Shown here: in pieces, positions 6,856 through 16,565 of the stretch
Layout of the letters: every line of letters starts with the position of its first letter
Position numbering within the stretch: position 1 is the first letter of the stretch
DNA from: DASXKD01 sp963703605
GTDB taxonomy: Bacteria; Actinomycetota; Actinomycetes; Streptosporangiales; Streptosporangiaceae
Length of the DNA stretch: 64,000 bases
Assembly: GCA_963703605.1 (NCBI GenBank)
Contig: CAVPFC010000056.1
Location: forward strand, 1-64,000
Reading direction: 5' to 3'
Position numbers and translations under genes: made by a program
Notes under the pieces: model-generated
Databases searched by the model: none
Seen by the model: the letters and a program-made list of their open reading frames with translations, nothing else
What the model was told of the DNA's origin: nothing

Positions 6856-9213
6856 CTACTCGCGGGCGAGCATGGCCTGGGCTTCGCGCTCGAGGTCGAC
6901 GTAGGGGTCGCCGCTGACGTCGACCGCGACCCGTTTGATCGTGCCGCCGGTGAACGCGTGCGGGTGCTCGCCCGGGTAGTCGGCGGTGACCGGTTCGCCG
7001 CTGTCGCGGCCTACGCACAGGCCCTCGCCCGCGAGTGAGAACAGCCCAGGCTGGGTCTTGATCCGGCCTTCGCCGACCTTTGTGTCCCCATGGTAGAGGG
7101 ACAGGATCCCGGTGGACACGTGTGGCGGGTCCTCGCCGTCCTTGGCGAAGGATGCCGACAGGATCAGGTTCGTCCCGGTCGGGACGTCCTGGGTAGCGTC
7201 GATCTTCTGCTCCAACATGCCGACGAAGTTGTTGACATAGTGCAGCCGGTTGTCCTTCACGTAGAGCGCGTGGCCGCCGAAGCGTGACCCGTGCGCGAAC
7301 AGCACGCCCTGCGCGCCCGGCGCTGGGATGTCCACCAGCGCGCCGATCGTGAAGGACCGGTTGCGGACGTTCACCGCCTGCGCCTCGGGCACCTCGGCGG
7401 TGCCGGGGAAATATGCGTAACGGTCGCGGGGTGCGGCCAGCTGCGGCCGCGGCGTGGTGATGATCTCCAGCGCGGAGCGGTCATCCAGCGGGAACGCGCC
7501 GTTGTCGCCGGCCTCGGCGAACCACAGGTTGACTAGCTCGCGGACTTTCTCCGGGTGCTCGGCGGCCAGGTCGTGCACCTCGGAGCGGTCGGTTTCGGTG
7601 TGGTACAGCTCCCAGGTGTCGTCGTTGAAGTGGCTCCAGCCGCTGAGCGTGGGATGGGTGGTGACCGCCTTCCAGCCGTCATGCCAGATCCCGCGGGAGC
7701 CGAGCATGGAGTAAAACTGGGTCCTCCGCGCCGACGGCGCGGAAGCCATCTCGGCGCTGTAGCGCATGCTCACCCCGTCGATCCGGCTCTGCACGTGGCC
7801 CTTGATGGTGGCGGGGGGCGCTACGCCCAGGGTGTCCAGGATCGTGGGGACGATGTCGATCGCATGGTGGTACTGGTGGCGTATCTCGCCCTTGCCCGCC
7901 GTGGCTGAGGGCCAGGAGATGATGCACGGGTCGGCGGTGCCGCCGTTGAACTCATACCGCTTCCACATCTTGAACGGCGTGTTGAAGGCCATCGCCCACC
8001 CGTTCGGGTAGTGGTTGTAGGTCTTCGTCCCGCCCAGTTCGTCGAGCATCGCCAGGTTCGCCTGCATGTTGTCGGGGATGCCGTTCGCGAACAACATCTC
8101 ATTGATCGAGCCGTCGGGGCCGCCCTCACCGCTGGCGCCGTTGTCCGACACCAGGATCACCAGCGTGTTCTCGCGCTGCCCGGATTCCTCCAGGTAGTCC
8201 AGCAGCCGGCCGATGTGGTGGTCGGCGTGCGCCAGGAATCCCGCGTAGACCTCGGCCATCCGCGCGAACAGCCGCTGCTCCTCCGCCGACAGAGAGTCCC
8301 ACGGCTTGGTGTAGTCCAGCGGCGGGAACGGCTGGCCCTTGGGCCCTGTGCGGGTCTCGGGCGTGCCGATCGGGTTGACCGGCGGCAACTCGGTATCGGC
8401 CGGGACAATCCCCATCCGCTTCTGCCGGGCCAGGGTCTGCTCCCGCATCGCCTCATAACCGGCGTCGAAGTGGCCCTTGAACTTGTCGGCCCACTCCTTC
8501 GAGACGTGGTGCGGCGCATGGGCGGCACCCGGCGCGTAGTACAGGAAGAACGGCTTGTCCGGCGCGACCGTCTTGGCATCGGTGATGAACTCGATTGCCT
8601 TGTCGGTGATGTCGTCAGTGAGGTGATAACCCTCGGCGGGCGACTTGGGCTGGTCCACCGGGTGGTTGTCGTACACCAGGTCCGGGTACCACTGATTGGT
8701 CTCGGCGCCCAGGAACCCATACCAGCGCTCGAAACCCCGCCCGGACGGCCAGTTACGCCGCGTCGATGCCAGGTTCATCTCGACGGTCGGGCACAGGTGC
8801 CACTTGCCGACCATGTAGGTGTTCCAGCCACGCTCACCAAGGATCTCCGAGATCATCCCGTTCTCCGGCGGGATGGTCCCGCTGGCGTTGGGAAACCCGA
8901 CCGCGGCCTCGGTGATGCACGCCATCGAGTTACGGGTGTGGTTACGCCCGGTCAGCAGGCAGGAACGGGTCGGCGAGCACAGCGCCGTGGTGTGCCACTG
9001 CGTGTACCGGATCCCGTCAGCGGCGATCCGCTCGATGTTCGGCGTCTCGATCGGCCCGCCGTAGCAGCTCATCGCCGAAAAGCCCACGTCATCCAGCACG
9101 ATGTACACCACACTCGGCGCCCCATCCGGGGCCTTCGGCGGCTCGAACGGAGCCCAGTCGGGAACCGAATCCCTGATATCGACATTGATCGTTCCCCTGA
9201 ACTGCTCGCTCAC
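6856..9213 (-). CDS. Arylsulfatase (formylglycine-dependent sulfatase)
   Basis: 785 residues, matching long actinobacterial arylsulfatases. Hydrolyses sulfate esters. Metal ligands sit in VYIVLDDVGFS (D41, D42), and the formylglycine precursor is C79 in C79-S-P-T-R83. Further signatures are VGKWHL, APHHVSKEW and the metal-binding VSDNGASGEGG. The C-terminal ~200 residues form a beta-rich domain (FTIGALVDIP, GVLFAHGSRFGGHAL). No signal peptide is visible, so a cytoplasmic location is likely. Cys-type sulfatases need a formylglycine-generating enzyme, not found in this window. It is a single gene. Confidence 0.93.
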   Translation of the reverse strand: MSEQFRGTINVDIRDSVPDWAPFEPPKAPDGAPSVVYIVLDDVGFSAMSCYGGPIETPNIERIAADGIRYTQWHTTALCSPTRSCLLTGRNHTRNSMACITEAAVGFPNASGTIPPENGMISEILGERGWNTYMVGKWHLCPTVEMNLASTRRNWPSGRGFERWYGFLGAETNQWYPDLVYDNHPVDQPKSPAEGYHLTDDITDKAIEFITDAKTVAPDKPFFLYYAPGAAHAPHHVSKEWADKFKGHFDAGYEAMREQTLARQKRMGIVPADTELPPVNPIGTPETRTGPKGQPFPPLDYTKPWDSLSAEEQRLFARMAEVYAGFLAHADHHIGRLLDYLEESGQRENTLVILVSDNGASGEGGPDGSINEMLFANGIPDNMQANLAMLDELGGTKTYNHYPNGWAMAFNTPFKMWKRYEFNGGTADPCIISWPSATAGKGEIRHQYHHAIDIVPTILDTLGVAPPATIKGHVQSRIDGVSMRYSAEMASAPSARRTQFYSMLGSRGIWHDGWKAVTTHPTLSGWSHFNDDTWELYHTETDRSEVHDLAAEHPEKVRELVNLWFAEAGDNGAFPLDDRSALEIITTPRPQLAAPRDRYAYFPGTAEVPEAQAVNVRNRSFTIGALVDIPAPGAQGVLFAHGSRFGGHALYVKDNRLHYVNNFVGMLEQKIDATQDVPTGTNLILSASFAKDGEDPPHVSTGILSLYHGDTKVGEGRIKTQPGLFSLAGEGLCVGRDSGEPVTADYPGEHPHAFTGGTIKRVAVDVSGDPYVDLEREAQAMLARE

Positions 9214-9666
9214 TCATCGCTCCTTCGGCCAAACACGCGCAGCTGATTCCGCACTTGGACGTGACCACTGCGAACGAAGGCCGCCTCAGCGGAAAATCCG
9301 CAGCTCGCAGGTGACCCGGAGGTACTTCCCGCCGAATGCGTGCCCTCGATACACAGGGCGCTCCGCGGCGATGGTGCTGTCGTCTCGTCCCATCTGACAG
9401 CGGCCGCTTCCGCGGGGCATCCCCCTTCGGGGGTGAGCCTCCAATAAGGTCCCAGCTGGTAGAACCCGCTGTAGAACGGGGTTCTGGTTTGCGCACCCCT
9501 CGTGGCCACAGCGGAATCCCTTGGGCATGTGACGAGAGTCAACGGAGGGTCGCGGTCAGGTCGAGGTGTGCTGTTCTGCAAACGCGCTCGCGTACGCTGG
9601 CCATGAGCCAGGCCGTGAGGTGAACGCCGGTGAGAGCGTCCCGCCTGTGTTTCGTGGGAGGCGACC
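9214..9666. other. Intergenic, no supported gene
   Basis: 453 bp between the divergent arylsulfatase and DUF3040 genes. A short hairpin (AGAACCC / GGGTTCT around 9457-9482) is visible. Several short ORFs lack ribosome-binding sites or recognisable domains. Confidence 0.5.
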
Positions 9667-10089
9667 GTGCCGCTCTCTGAGCATGAGCGACGCCAGCTGG
9701 AGCAGATCGAGCAGGCGCTGCGCGCCGAAGACCCGCGGTTTGCTGACGCCGTACACGCGGGCGACCCGCGGATGCACTACCGGCGCTGGCTCATCGCGGC
9801 GGCGTTCGGGTTTTTGATCGGCGTTGGGCTGCTGCTCGCCGGGGTCGTGATCAAGGTCATCCCGGTCTCGGTGGCGGGCTTCGTGGTCATGTTTGGCTGC
9901 AGCATGTGGGCGCTGAGCAGCTACCGGCGGCTGACCGGCAACGCCACCCGACGCGTCCCTGCGCGGGGCCGGCGCTCGGGTAAAAAGCGGCGCGCCGCCA
10001 AGGACCGGCGGGCTGGCACCCGGGCGGGACCTGGGCTGATGGCACGGCTGGAGGAACGCTGGCGGCACCGCCAGCAGGGCGGCCGCTAA
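9667..10089 (+). CDS. DUF3040 membrane protein
   Basis: 140 residues from a GTG with GGGAGG 6 nt upstream. The N-terminus (PLSEHERRQLEQIEQALRAE) is the DUF3040 signature. It is followed by two hydrophobic segments, ~45-66 and ~69-87 (AAFGFLIGVGLLLAGVVI, VSVAGFVVMFGCSMWAL), and a strongly basic cytoplasmic tail. These are small actinobacterial inner-membrane proteins of unknown role. Confidence 0.85.
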   Translation: MPLSEHERRQLEQIEQALRAEDPRFADAVHAGDPRMHYRRWLIAAAFGFLIGVGLLLAGVVIKVIPVSVAGFVVMFGCSMWALSSYRRLTGNATRRVPARGRRSGKKRRAAKDRRAGTRAGPGLMARLEERWRHRQQGGR

Positions 10090-10796
10090 GTCCAGCCCGC
10101 CCGGTGCGCAGGCCGGCCTGCTCGCCGCCACGGCGGACCCGGCCTAGTCCGCGGGCGAAGGCTCCCCGGATCCGACGGCCGGCCGGGCCAGCCCGCTGCC
10201 CGGGCTGTTTGTCGCTTTCGTTCTTCTGGCTGGGCCCAGGGCCTGCGGCTGCAGGCCGTGGCTCGCCGCCGGTATCAGACGTGGGCCACCTCCTGCCCGG
10301 CTTTGGCGCCGCGAACCAGCTTGCTGCCGCCTCGCGTGATAGCGCTGCTGGGCGCTGCGACTCACTGTTCTCGGCACTACGAGGACGTGGCTCACCCTGC
10401 GAGGGTGAATATGGCTAGCTTTGACCCGAAATCCGCCGACAGCCAGTTCACCGTGACCGCACGGCACCGTGCCCGATATAGGCGGCAGCCTGCAGGCCCG
10501 GGCACACGGCAGGGGGTTCTCTGCGAACACGGTCTGCGGGATCACCCTGAAAAGGGGATGCCGGCGGCTTCTGCGCGGGGCAGATTCGATCGTAGGGAGA
10601 ACGCAGCAAGGGCCGGGAAACCGTCCACGCGAAATATGGGTCGACCATCCGCGGGGACTGCGAAGGCGGTGGTTTAGCCGGTCGGGGACACTGTCAGCGT
10701 GCGCGGTGGTTCTTGCCTGGTACCAGCACCACGGGAGCGGCCCGCGGTGGGCACTGGCCGGCGGTATCGCGCCGTTGCGCCCCGGAGGGAGTGGTC
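10090..10796. other. Long intergenic region, no supported gene
   Basis: About 700 bp. A 7-bp hairpin TCACCCT-gcg-AGGGTGA sits at 10392-10408. Short ORFs on both strands have no recognisable domain. The end of the region holds the leader of the DUF2252 gene. Confidence 0.45.
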
Positions 10797-12266
10797 ATGA
10801 CGGTCACGGCTGATCGTGTCGCGGCTGGGCGGTCTGGTGCCCGGGCATCTCGTCCACGTCCGGCGCGCGCTGCGGCGGTGGAGCATCTGAGTCGAACGGA
10901 TCGGGTGGCGCGGGGGAAGGATGCCCGGGCGGTGGCCCCGCTGGACTCGCACGCGGAGTTCACGCCGGGCCGGTCGCGGGATCCGGTGGGGCTGCTGCTG
11001 GGGCAGGCGGGGTCACGGGTGCCGGAGCTGGTGCCGGTGCGGCACGGGCGGATGCTGGTCTCGCCGTTCACGTTCTACCGGGGGGCTGCGCTGCCGATGG
11101 CAGCGGATCTGGCTGGCACGCCCGCCTCAGGGCTGCGGGTGCAGCTGTGCGGGGACGCGCACCTGGCCAATTTCGGGGCGTTCGCCTCGCCGGAGCGACG
11201 GCTGGTCTTCGACGTCAACGACTTCGATGAGACCCTGCCGGGCCCGTTCGAGTGGGATGTCAAGCGGCTGGCAGCGAGCCTGGCGGTGGCGGGCCGGGAC
11301 AACGGGTTCCCCGCCAAAGCTCGCCGCAAGATCGCCCTGGCGGCGGCCGAGGCCTACCGCACGGCGATGCGCGGCTTCGCCGAGACGTCCCTGCTGGAAG
11401 TCTGGTATGCACATATGGACATCGAGCCGGCCCTCGCCGAGTTCAGGTCCCAGGTCAAGGCGAAAAGGTTCAAGGCTGCCGAGGCGCTGCTGGCCAAGGC
11501 TCACACAAGCGACAGCACGAAGGCGCTGGGCAAGCTGACCACCGTGGTCGACGGCCAACGGCGGATCATCAGTACCCCCCCGATGATCGTCCCCGTCGAA
11601 GAGGTCTTCGCCGACGTGCAGGCCGATGCGATCTACAAAGTGCTCCGCACCGTGCTGGGCAAGTATGGGCGCACCCTGCAATCCGACCGCCGCCACCTGC
11701 TGCAGCAGTTCACGATGATCCAGGTGGCCCGCAAGGTCGTCGGGGTCGGCAGCGTCGGCACCCGCGCCTGGATCCTGCTGATGGACGCCGCCGACGGCGA
11801 CGAACCGCTGTTCCTGCAAGCCAAGGAAGCCCAGCCCTCGGTCCTAGCCGACTACTGCGGGCGCAGCCAGTACACCAACCAGGGCGAGCGCGTCGTCGCC
11901 GGGCAGCACCTGATGCAGGCCCAAAGCGACATCTTCCTCGGCTGGACCCGCGTCCAAGGCCCAGACGGGGTGGACCGCGACTTCTACGTGCGCCAGCTGA
12001 AGGACTGGAAATTCTCCGTACCGATCGAGCAGATGCTCCCCGTCGGCATGACCATCTACGCCCGCCTGTGCGGGTGGACCCTGGCCCGGGCACACGCCCG
12101 CTCCGGCGACCGCATCGCCCTGGCCGCCTACCTCGGCGCCTCCGCCAAGTTCGACCAGGCGATCGCCGACTTCGCCGAAACCTACGCCGACCAGAACGAA
12201 GATGACTACGCCGCGCTCCAGCGCGCCGTCAAAGACGGCAAAGCCGAAGCCACCACCGAAATCTAA
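10797..12266 (+). CDS. DUF2252 family protein (kinase-like fold suspected)
   Basis: 489 residues from the ATG at 10797; CCGGAGGGA lies 7 nt upstream, which favours it over the earlier in-frame start at 10713. Family motifs are FTFYRGAALPMAADL, CGDAHLANFGAF and VFDVNDFDETLPGPFEWD. The GDAHLANFG and FDVNDFDE pair resembles the catalytic loop and metal-binding Asp of aminoglycoside-phosphotransferase/ABC1-type kinases, so a phosphotransfer role is an inference. Other conserved stretches are SVGTRAWILLM and YVRQLKDWK. The 3' end is overlapped antisense by an XRE ORF. Function unknown. Confidence 0.85.
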   Translation: MTVTADRVAAGRSGARASRPRPARAAAVEHLSRTDRVARGKDARAVAPLDSHAEFTPGRSRDPVGLLLGQAGSRVPELVPVRHGRMLVSPFTFYRGAALPMAADLAGTPASGLRVQLCGDAHLANFGAFASPERRLVFDVNDFDETLPGPFEWDVKRLAASLAVAGRDNGFPAKARRKIALAAAEAYRTAMRGFAETSLLEVWYAHMDIEPALAEFRSQVKAKRFKAAEALLAKAHTSDSTKALGKLTTVVDGQRRIISTPPMIVPVEEVFADVQADAIYKVLRTVLGKYGRTLQSDRRHLLQQFTMIQVARKVVGVGSVGTRAWILLMDAADGDEPLFLQAKEAQPSVLADYCGRSQYTNQGERVVAGQHLMQAQSDIFLGWTRVQGPDGVDRDFYVRQLKDWKFSVPIEQMLPVGMTIYARLCGWTLARAHARSGDRIALAAYLGASAKFDQAIADFAETYADQNEDDYAALQRAVKDGKAEATTEI

Positions 12267-12575
12267 TGCTTGTATCTGATCCTCAGCCGGGTCGGGTGAG
12301 GCGGTGCCAGGTTCGATAAAGGCGAGCCGCTGGTCGCCGAAATCGGCGATGATCTCCAAGCGGCCGCCGAGGGCTTCGACGTAGGCGGCCAGGGTGCGCA
12401 GTTCGGTGGTGCCCGGCTTGGCATGCTCGATGGCGGACACGCGGCCCTGGGTGATGCCCATCCGGGCAGCGACCTGGGCTTGGGTGATGCCGAGGCGGCG
12501 GCGCATCTCGGCGAGCCGGAAGGCGCGCTGCTCAGCGCGCAACTGCTCGATCCCAGCGGCGATGGCCGGCGGCAA
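11844..12575 (-). CDS. XRE-type HTH protein with run-on C-terminus, possibly a degraded antitoxin
   Basis: Residues ~20-75 are a clear XRE helix-turn-helix (LGITQAQVAARMGITQGRVS, AIEHAKPGTTELRTLAAYV), followed by ALGGRLEIIADFGDQRLAF, the usual end of such antitoxin-like proteins (~90 residues). Here no stop follows, and the frame runs another ~150 codons antisense through the DUF2252 gene. Only 12290-12575 is credible coding sequence. The first available start is a TTG at 12575, with open frame upstream and no good ribosome-binding site. A lost stop and lost upstream toxin gene would explain this. Confidence 0.5.
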   Translation of the reverse strand: MPPAIAAGIEQLRAEQRAFRLAEMRRRLGITQAQVAARMGITQGRVSAIEHAKPGTTELRTLAAYVEALGGRLEIIADFGDQRLAFIEPGTASPDPAEDQIQALDFGGGFGFAVFDGALERGVVIFVLVGVGFGEVGDRLVELGGGAEVGGQGDAVAGAGVCPGQGPPAQAGVDGHADGEHLLDRYGEFPVLQLAHVEVAVHPVWALDAGPAEEDVALGLHQVLPGDDALALVGVLAAPAVVG

Positions 12576-12957
12576 CCGTGGCCGAACTTCCAGGTGCAGG
12601 GCATGAGGCTCTCGACACAGCGCCGGATCTGCTCGTGACCGAGGTATTGCGCTTCTCGGCGACGAGCCACTACCCAGCTAACCGGCCGGCAGGGCTCATG
12701 TGGGCCCGGGCGGCGCCTGGCGAGGCTTCGGACATACGGTCGGCGTGTCAGCAGGCTTCCGTCGCGCCGGTGTCAGCTGTCTGCTGGGCGCACCGTTGCG
12801 GGACGGGTCAGCGCCCGCTCGCGATGAAACGTGCGGTAGCTAGGTCATGGTGGGATGGGCCCTATACCGGTGACGGGGTTGGGTGGGCGCTGCCGGTTGC
12901 CGGGGGAATCCGCGCCATCCTCGTCGGCGTGCTCTGGTACACCTCAGCGCTCTGGTA
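12576..12957. other. Intergenic; one doubtful small membrane ORF
   Basis: On the plus strand, ATG 12824 to TAG 12988 could encode 54 residues with one hydrophobic segment (LVGVLWYTSALWYYNGF). It lacks a ribosome-binding site and overlaps the end of the convergent ABC1 gene. Nothing else is seen. Confidence 0.3.
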
Positions 12958-14508
12958 TTACAACGGTTTCCATCTCCCGGTGCCGTAGCCGCAGTACAGC
13001 TGGTGTGGCGGGGCGGCGGGCGTGTCAGCCCTGGCCGGGCTGGGGAGGCTGCCGCGGAACCCCGGAGAGTAGGCAAGGTGGAGCCCGCGGGTGGGCACCG
13101 TCGCGCCCAGCTGCGCGAAGAGCCCGGCGGCCGAGAGCGTTGCCCGCCAGACCAGGGCGTATTCGGGGGGCGGCGTCAGGTTCCGCAGCGCCGCGGCGAA
13201 ACGCGGGTCGGTGAGGTGGGCCATGAGCCCGCGCAGCCAGGGACGGGAGTAGGTGAAGCAATCGGTGGCCGCGGTCGCCGCGATCGGGTGGAGCAGGTCG
13301 ACGATCAGCTCTGGGTCTAGCTCCGCGTCCGGGGCGAGCGCCCCAACCTGCCGTGCCAGCCGTGTCGCTGCCGGACCGTCACCGGCGAGCACCGCGGCCG
13401 CGAGCTGCCCGAACGGCGCCGGGATGCCGCCGGGCGTGGCGGCGACCGCGCCGAAGTCCAGCATGCCGAGCTGGCCGCCCGGGAGCAGCAGGAAGTTGCC
13501 AGGGTGCAGGTCGGCGTGCATCCAGCCAGCGCACGCTGCGGGCGCGTAGACGGCGTGTCCGAGTAGCCGCGCGGCCAGGTCGGCGGCGTCGCTGCGGTCG
13601 AGTTCGCGCCAGCCCGCAGGAAGCAGGTCCATACGCCCTTCGAGCAGCGTCGACAGGCTTTCCCCCTCCAGCCAGCCGGTGATCAGCACCCGTGGTGTCG
13701 CGGCGTACACGGCTGGAACCGTGACGCATGTGCGGCCCTCCGGCTCGTGCACTCCCGCGGCGCGGGCTGCGGCGATTGCCTCCGGGGCGCGGCTGGTGAA
13801 GGCAGCGGCGACTTCGGTCTGGACCCGCCCCTCGCGCACATAATCCAATTCTTCGACGATCCGGCTGGCGAGCTCGTCCGCCAGCCCGGATACGTTCAGC
13901 CGGGTGAGGCGAGCGATCACCCGCGCCAGCAGCCGGGCCTGGCGCAGGTCCGAGCGCAGTGCCTTCCCCACGCCCGGGTACTGGACCTTCACCGCGACGT
14001 CCACGACGCGGCCCCCGTCGGTCCGCCACCGTCCGCGGTGAACCTGGCCGATCGAGGCCGCCGCCACGGGCCTGTCGTCAAACGCCACGAGCCGCTCCCG
14101 CCAGTGCGGCCCATACGCAACAGTGAGGTCGGCATCGACCACCCTGCGAGCGGTCCCGGCCGGCATGGCCGGCTGCGCGTCGGTGAGCCGCCGCAGCGCT
14201 GACCGGTAGGGCGCCGCGACCTCCTCCGGCATTGCCGCCTCGAACACCGACATCGTCTGCCCCAGCTTCGCCGCCCCGCCCTTGAGCTCACCAAGGGTGG
14301 CGAACAACTGCTGGGCGGTGCGGGCAGTGACCTGATCCGCAGCGGCCCGCGATAGCCGGGTAGCGGCTGCGGCGGTGCGCGCCGCGTGCTGCAGCGGCAG
14401 CACGGCCAGCCGACTGCCACGCCGGAGCGCGCCAGTCGGCAGGACCGGCCGCTCCCGGTTCCCGGCCGTCCCCCATGGCCCTTGCGGGCGTGGGTGTCCG
14501 TCGGTCAT
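12958..14508 (-). CDS. ABC1/UbiB-family atypical kinase
   Basis: 516 residues from the ATG at 14508 (GAGAGG 9 nt upstream; ATG 14517 is the alternative). ABC1 signatures are in order: KLGQTMSVFE (KxGQ), AAASIGQVHRGRW (A-rich nucleotide loop), VAVKVQYPG (ion-pair Lys), EELDY, WMHADLHPGNFL (catalytic loop) and MLDFGA (DFG-like metal site). UbiB/COQ8 proteins are ATPases supporting isoprenoid-quinone or lipid biology. No TM helix is obvious. It shares a 19-bp promoter element with the next ABC1 gene and the slipin gene. Confidence 0.88.
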   Translation of the reverse strand: MTDGHPRPQGPWGTAGNRERPVLPTGALRRGSRLAVLPLQHAARTAAAATRLSRAAADQVTARTAQQLFATLGELKGGAAKLGQTMSVFEAAMPEEVAAPYRSALRRLTDAQPAMPAGTARRVVDADLTVAYGPHWRERLVAFDDRPVAAASIGQVHRGRWRTDGGRVVDVAVKVQYPGVGKALRSDLRQARLLARVIARLTRLNVSGLADELASRIVEELDYVREGRVQTEVAAAFTSRAPEAIAAARAAGVHEPEGRTCVTVPAVYAATPRVLITGWLEGESLSTLLEGRMDLLPAGWRELDRSDAADLAARLLGHAVYAPAACAGWMHADLHPGNFLLLPGGQLGMLDFGAVAATPGGIPAPFGQLAAAVLAGDGPAATRLARQVGALAPDAELDPELIVDLLHPIAATAATDCFTYSRPWLRGLMAHLTDPRFAAALRNLTPPPEYALVWRATLSAAGLFAQLGATVPTRGLHLAYSPGFRGSLPSPARADTPAAPPHQLYCGYGTGRWKPL

Positions 14509-14571
14509 CTCGACCATCCTCTCTTTGCGTTACGTGTTGTCCGGGTGCGGGCGCCGCATAGTGCTGACTAA

Positions 14572-14590
14572 CTACTAACACGGATAGTAG
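14572..14590 (-). promoter_or_regulatory. Shared promoter element, copy at first ABC1 gene
   Basis: Plus strand CTACTAACACGGATAGTAG; read toward the gene, CTACTATCCGTGTTAGTAG. It ends 64 bp before the ABC1 start. Two further copies lie at 16425-16443 and 16566-16584, all in the same orientation to their genes. Confidence 0.65.
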
Positions 14591-14916
14591 ATGTGTGCTG
14601 TTCACTCCGCAGGCGAGACCTTCCGGCGGGTGAAAGCCGCCCCGCCATCGCGGGCCCGGACGCAGACCGCCCGGCGGCGTGTCCCCCCGGCGGTCACTGC
14701 ATGACCGCTACCTTCAGCGGGTGCACGACGGCTCCGTTCCGCTCGTCACGAGGGGTGGCGACCTCCTTGGCCCACCAGCCATTTGGGTGCGCTCGGAGTA
14801 GGCTCCTGGTACGGCGAGCGGGGGTCGGCGGCGGCTGGTCGAGGCCTCGACCCTGGGCCCTGCACCGACGATGAGGCGAGCCCGTAGGGCTTGTACGCGG
14901 TGTGGGCTCAGGCCAG
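14591..14916. other. Intergenic, no supported gene
   Basis: Between the two ABC1 genes. Several overlapping short ORFs have neither ribosome-binding sites nor recognisable domains. Confidence 0.5.
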
Positions 14917-16320
14917 CTATGCCGCGATCGCATGGCGCCGGGCCCGCCATGCGGCCTCGGCGTCCCCCATCGGCGTGCCTGCCGGGCCCTGGACGAAGGG
15001 CCAGATCTCCTCGCTGATGGCCCGCCAGTTGGCGGTTGCGGACAGCCCGCCGAGGATGGCGAACAAACCGAGGTTGATGCGCTGGAGGATGACGTACGAC
15101 CTTGGGACGCTGATGAAGCCCATCACGGGGCTGAGCACGTCGAAGAAGCGGCGTACGACTGAGGAGGCGTAGTCCCCGGTGATGGTCAGCGGGCCGGGTT
15201 CACGGATGGTGTCGTAGAAGACGGCCAGGTGCTCGACGATCGCCTCGGTGCTCAGCGGTGCGTTCGGGCGCAGGAAGCCGGCGTTCTCCAGGCTGAGGCG
15301 GAATGCCTCGGGATCGTGCTCAACGCACAGCCTGCGGTTCATTTCCATGAGCGGCTGCAGCTCGGCCAGGGTGAAGTACTTGACCAGCCCGAAATCCAGG
15401 AAGGTGACCCTGCCGCCACCGTGGAACAAGTAGTTGCCGGGGTGCGGGTCGCCGTTAAACGCGCGGACCTCGTACAGGCTCCGGAACACAAAGCGGTAGA
15501 TCGTCTCCGCGGCCAGGTTACGTTCCTGCTGAGACCAGCCGGACAGCTCGGCGAACCGGGCACCATCCGACAGCTCAGTGGTGACCACCCGCCGGGTGGA
15601 CAGGTCATCGATGATCCGGGGTACGTGGATCGTCGGATGCCCCTCGTAGTAGGCAGCGAAGCGCCGCTGGCTGGCGGCCTCGCGGCGGTAATCAAGCTCC
15701 TCCGCGACACGCTCCCGCAGTTCGGCAATCAGCGAGTCGATGTCCTGGGCTGGCGCGGTAATCCGCAGCATCCGACGCAGCAGGGCGACGTTACGCAGGT
15801 CAGCCGCGATGGTCTCCGCTATGCCCGGGTACTGGACCTTGACCGCGACCGCCCGGCCGTCGAGGGTGATGGCGCGGTGCACCTGCCCTATCGACGCCGC
15901 AGCGATGGGCTGCGAATCCCAGCGGGCGAAGGCCCGTTCCGGCGGCGCGCCGAGTTCTTCCTCCACCACAGCGGCGGCCAGCTGCGGGCTCATCGGCGGG
16001 ACGCTGTCTTGCAGGCGGGCCAGGGTGCGGCGGACGGCTGGGGACAGGCCGTCGTCGACGTAGCTGGCCATCTGGCCGACCTTCATCAGGACGCCCTTCA
16101 TCGCCCCCAGGGTGTCGGCGACGTCCTCGGCGGTCCGCAAGGCCAGGTCACCTCGCAGCACTTGGCGCTTCTCGCCTGCGGCTGCGAACAACCGCGGCGC
16201 ACTGCCCGCGTACCGGACCCCACCGCGCACGAAGAGCCGCAGCACCGCCATGCCGCGACGCAGCCGCAGCCGCCGGGGCTGGCCGGCACGCCGATGGCCG
16301 ATGACAGCGCTGAACGCCAT
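14917..16320 (-). CDS. Second ABC1/UbiB-family atypical kinase
   Basis: 467 residues from the ATG at 16320. The start is uncertain: an in-frame TTG 12 nt upstream is better spaced from GAGGAG, and the frame is open far beyond. All signatures are present: LMKVGQMASYVDDGL, AAASIGQVHRA, VAVKVQYPG, EELDYRREAASQ, FNGDPHPGNYLF and FLDFGLVKYF. It is closer to the common actinobacterial ABC1 type than its downstream paralogue and only moderately similar to it. It has its own copy of the shared promoter element 105 bp upstream. Confidence 0.88.
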   Translation of the reverse strand: MAFSAVIGHRRAGQPRRLRLRRGMAVLRLFVRGGVRYAGSAPRLFAAAGEKRQVLRGDLALRTAEDVADTLGAMKGVLMKVGQMASYVDDGLSPAVRRTLARLQDSVPPMSPQLAAAVVEEELGAPPERAFARWDSQPIAAASIGQVHRAITLDGRAVAVKVQYPGIAETIAADLRNVALLRRMLRITAPAQDIDSLIAELRERVAEELDYRREAASQRRFAAYYEGHPTIHVPRIIDDLSTRRVVTTELSDGARFAELSGWSQQERNLAAETIYRFVFRSLYEVRAFNGDPHPGNYLFHGGGRVTFLDFGLVKYFTLAELQPLMEMNRRLCVEHDPEAFRLSLENAGFLRPNAPLSTEAIVEHLAVFYDTIREPGPLTITGDYASSVVRRFFDVLSPVMGFISVPRSYVILQRINLGLFAILGGLSATANWRAISEEIWPFVQGPAGTPMGDAEAAWRARRHAIAA

Positions 16321-16424
16321 GCCGCCCAAACTAACCAGCTCCTCAGGGTTCGCGGCGGCGTCATCGTCGCCACCGTCCGATCGGACATGCCCGCACCCGG
16401 CCGGGCCGCCTTCGGCCGGCTCAT

Positions 16425-16443
16425 CTACTAACACGGATAGCAG
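16425..16443 (-). promoter_or_regulatory. Shared promoter element, copy at second ABC1 gene
   Basis: Plus strand CTACTAACACGGATAGCAG; 18 of 19 bases equal the copy at 14572. Toward the gene it reads CTGCTATCCGTGTTAGTAG. Confidence 0.65.
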
Positions 16444-16565
16444 ACAGCAGCCGTTCATCGTAAGCAGCCGGCCAGGCAGGCGGCCCTGCCTTACCCGGTG
16501 GAGGGGGTGCCGCGCACCACTGGCGTCGCAGCACTCATGTAGCTGGTCACGTGAACATCTGACGA

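Noticed and set aside
8011..9246. 411-codon plus-strand ORF opposite the arylsulfatase
   Set aside because: A GC-rich antisense shadow: Arg/His/Val-rich, no domain, and the opposite strand encodes an enzyme with all catalytic motifs.
12824..12988. 54-codon ORF with one TM-like segment
   Set aside because: No ribosome-binding site, converges into the ABC1 3' end, and hydrophobic runs arise easily in shadows.
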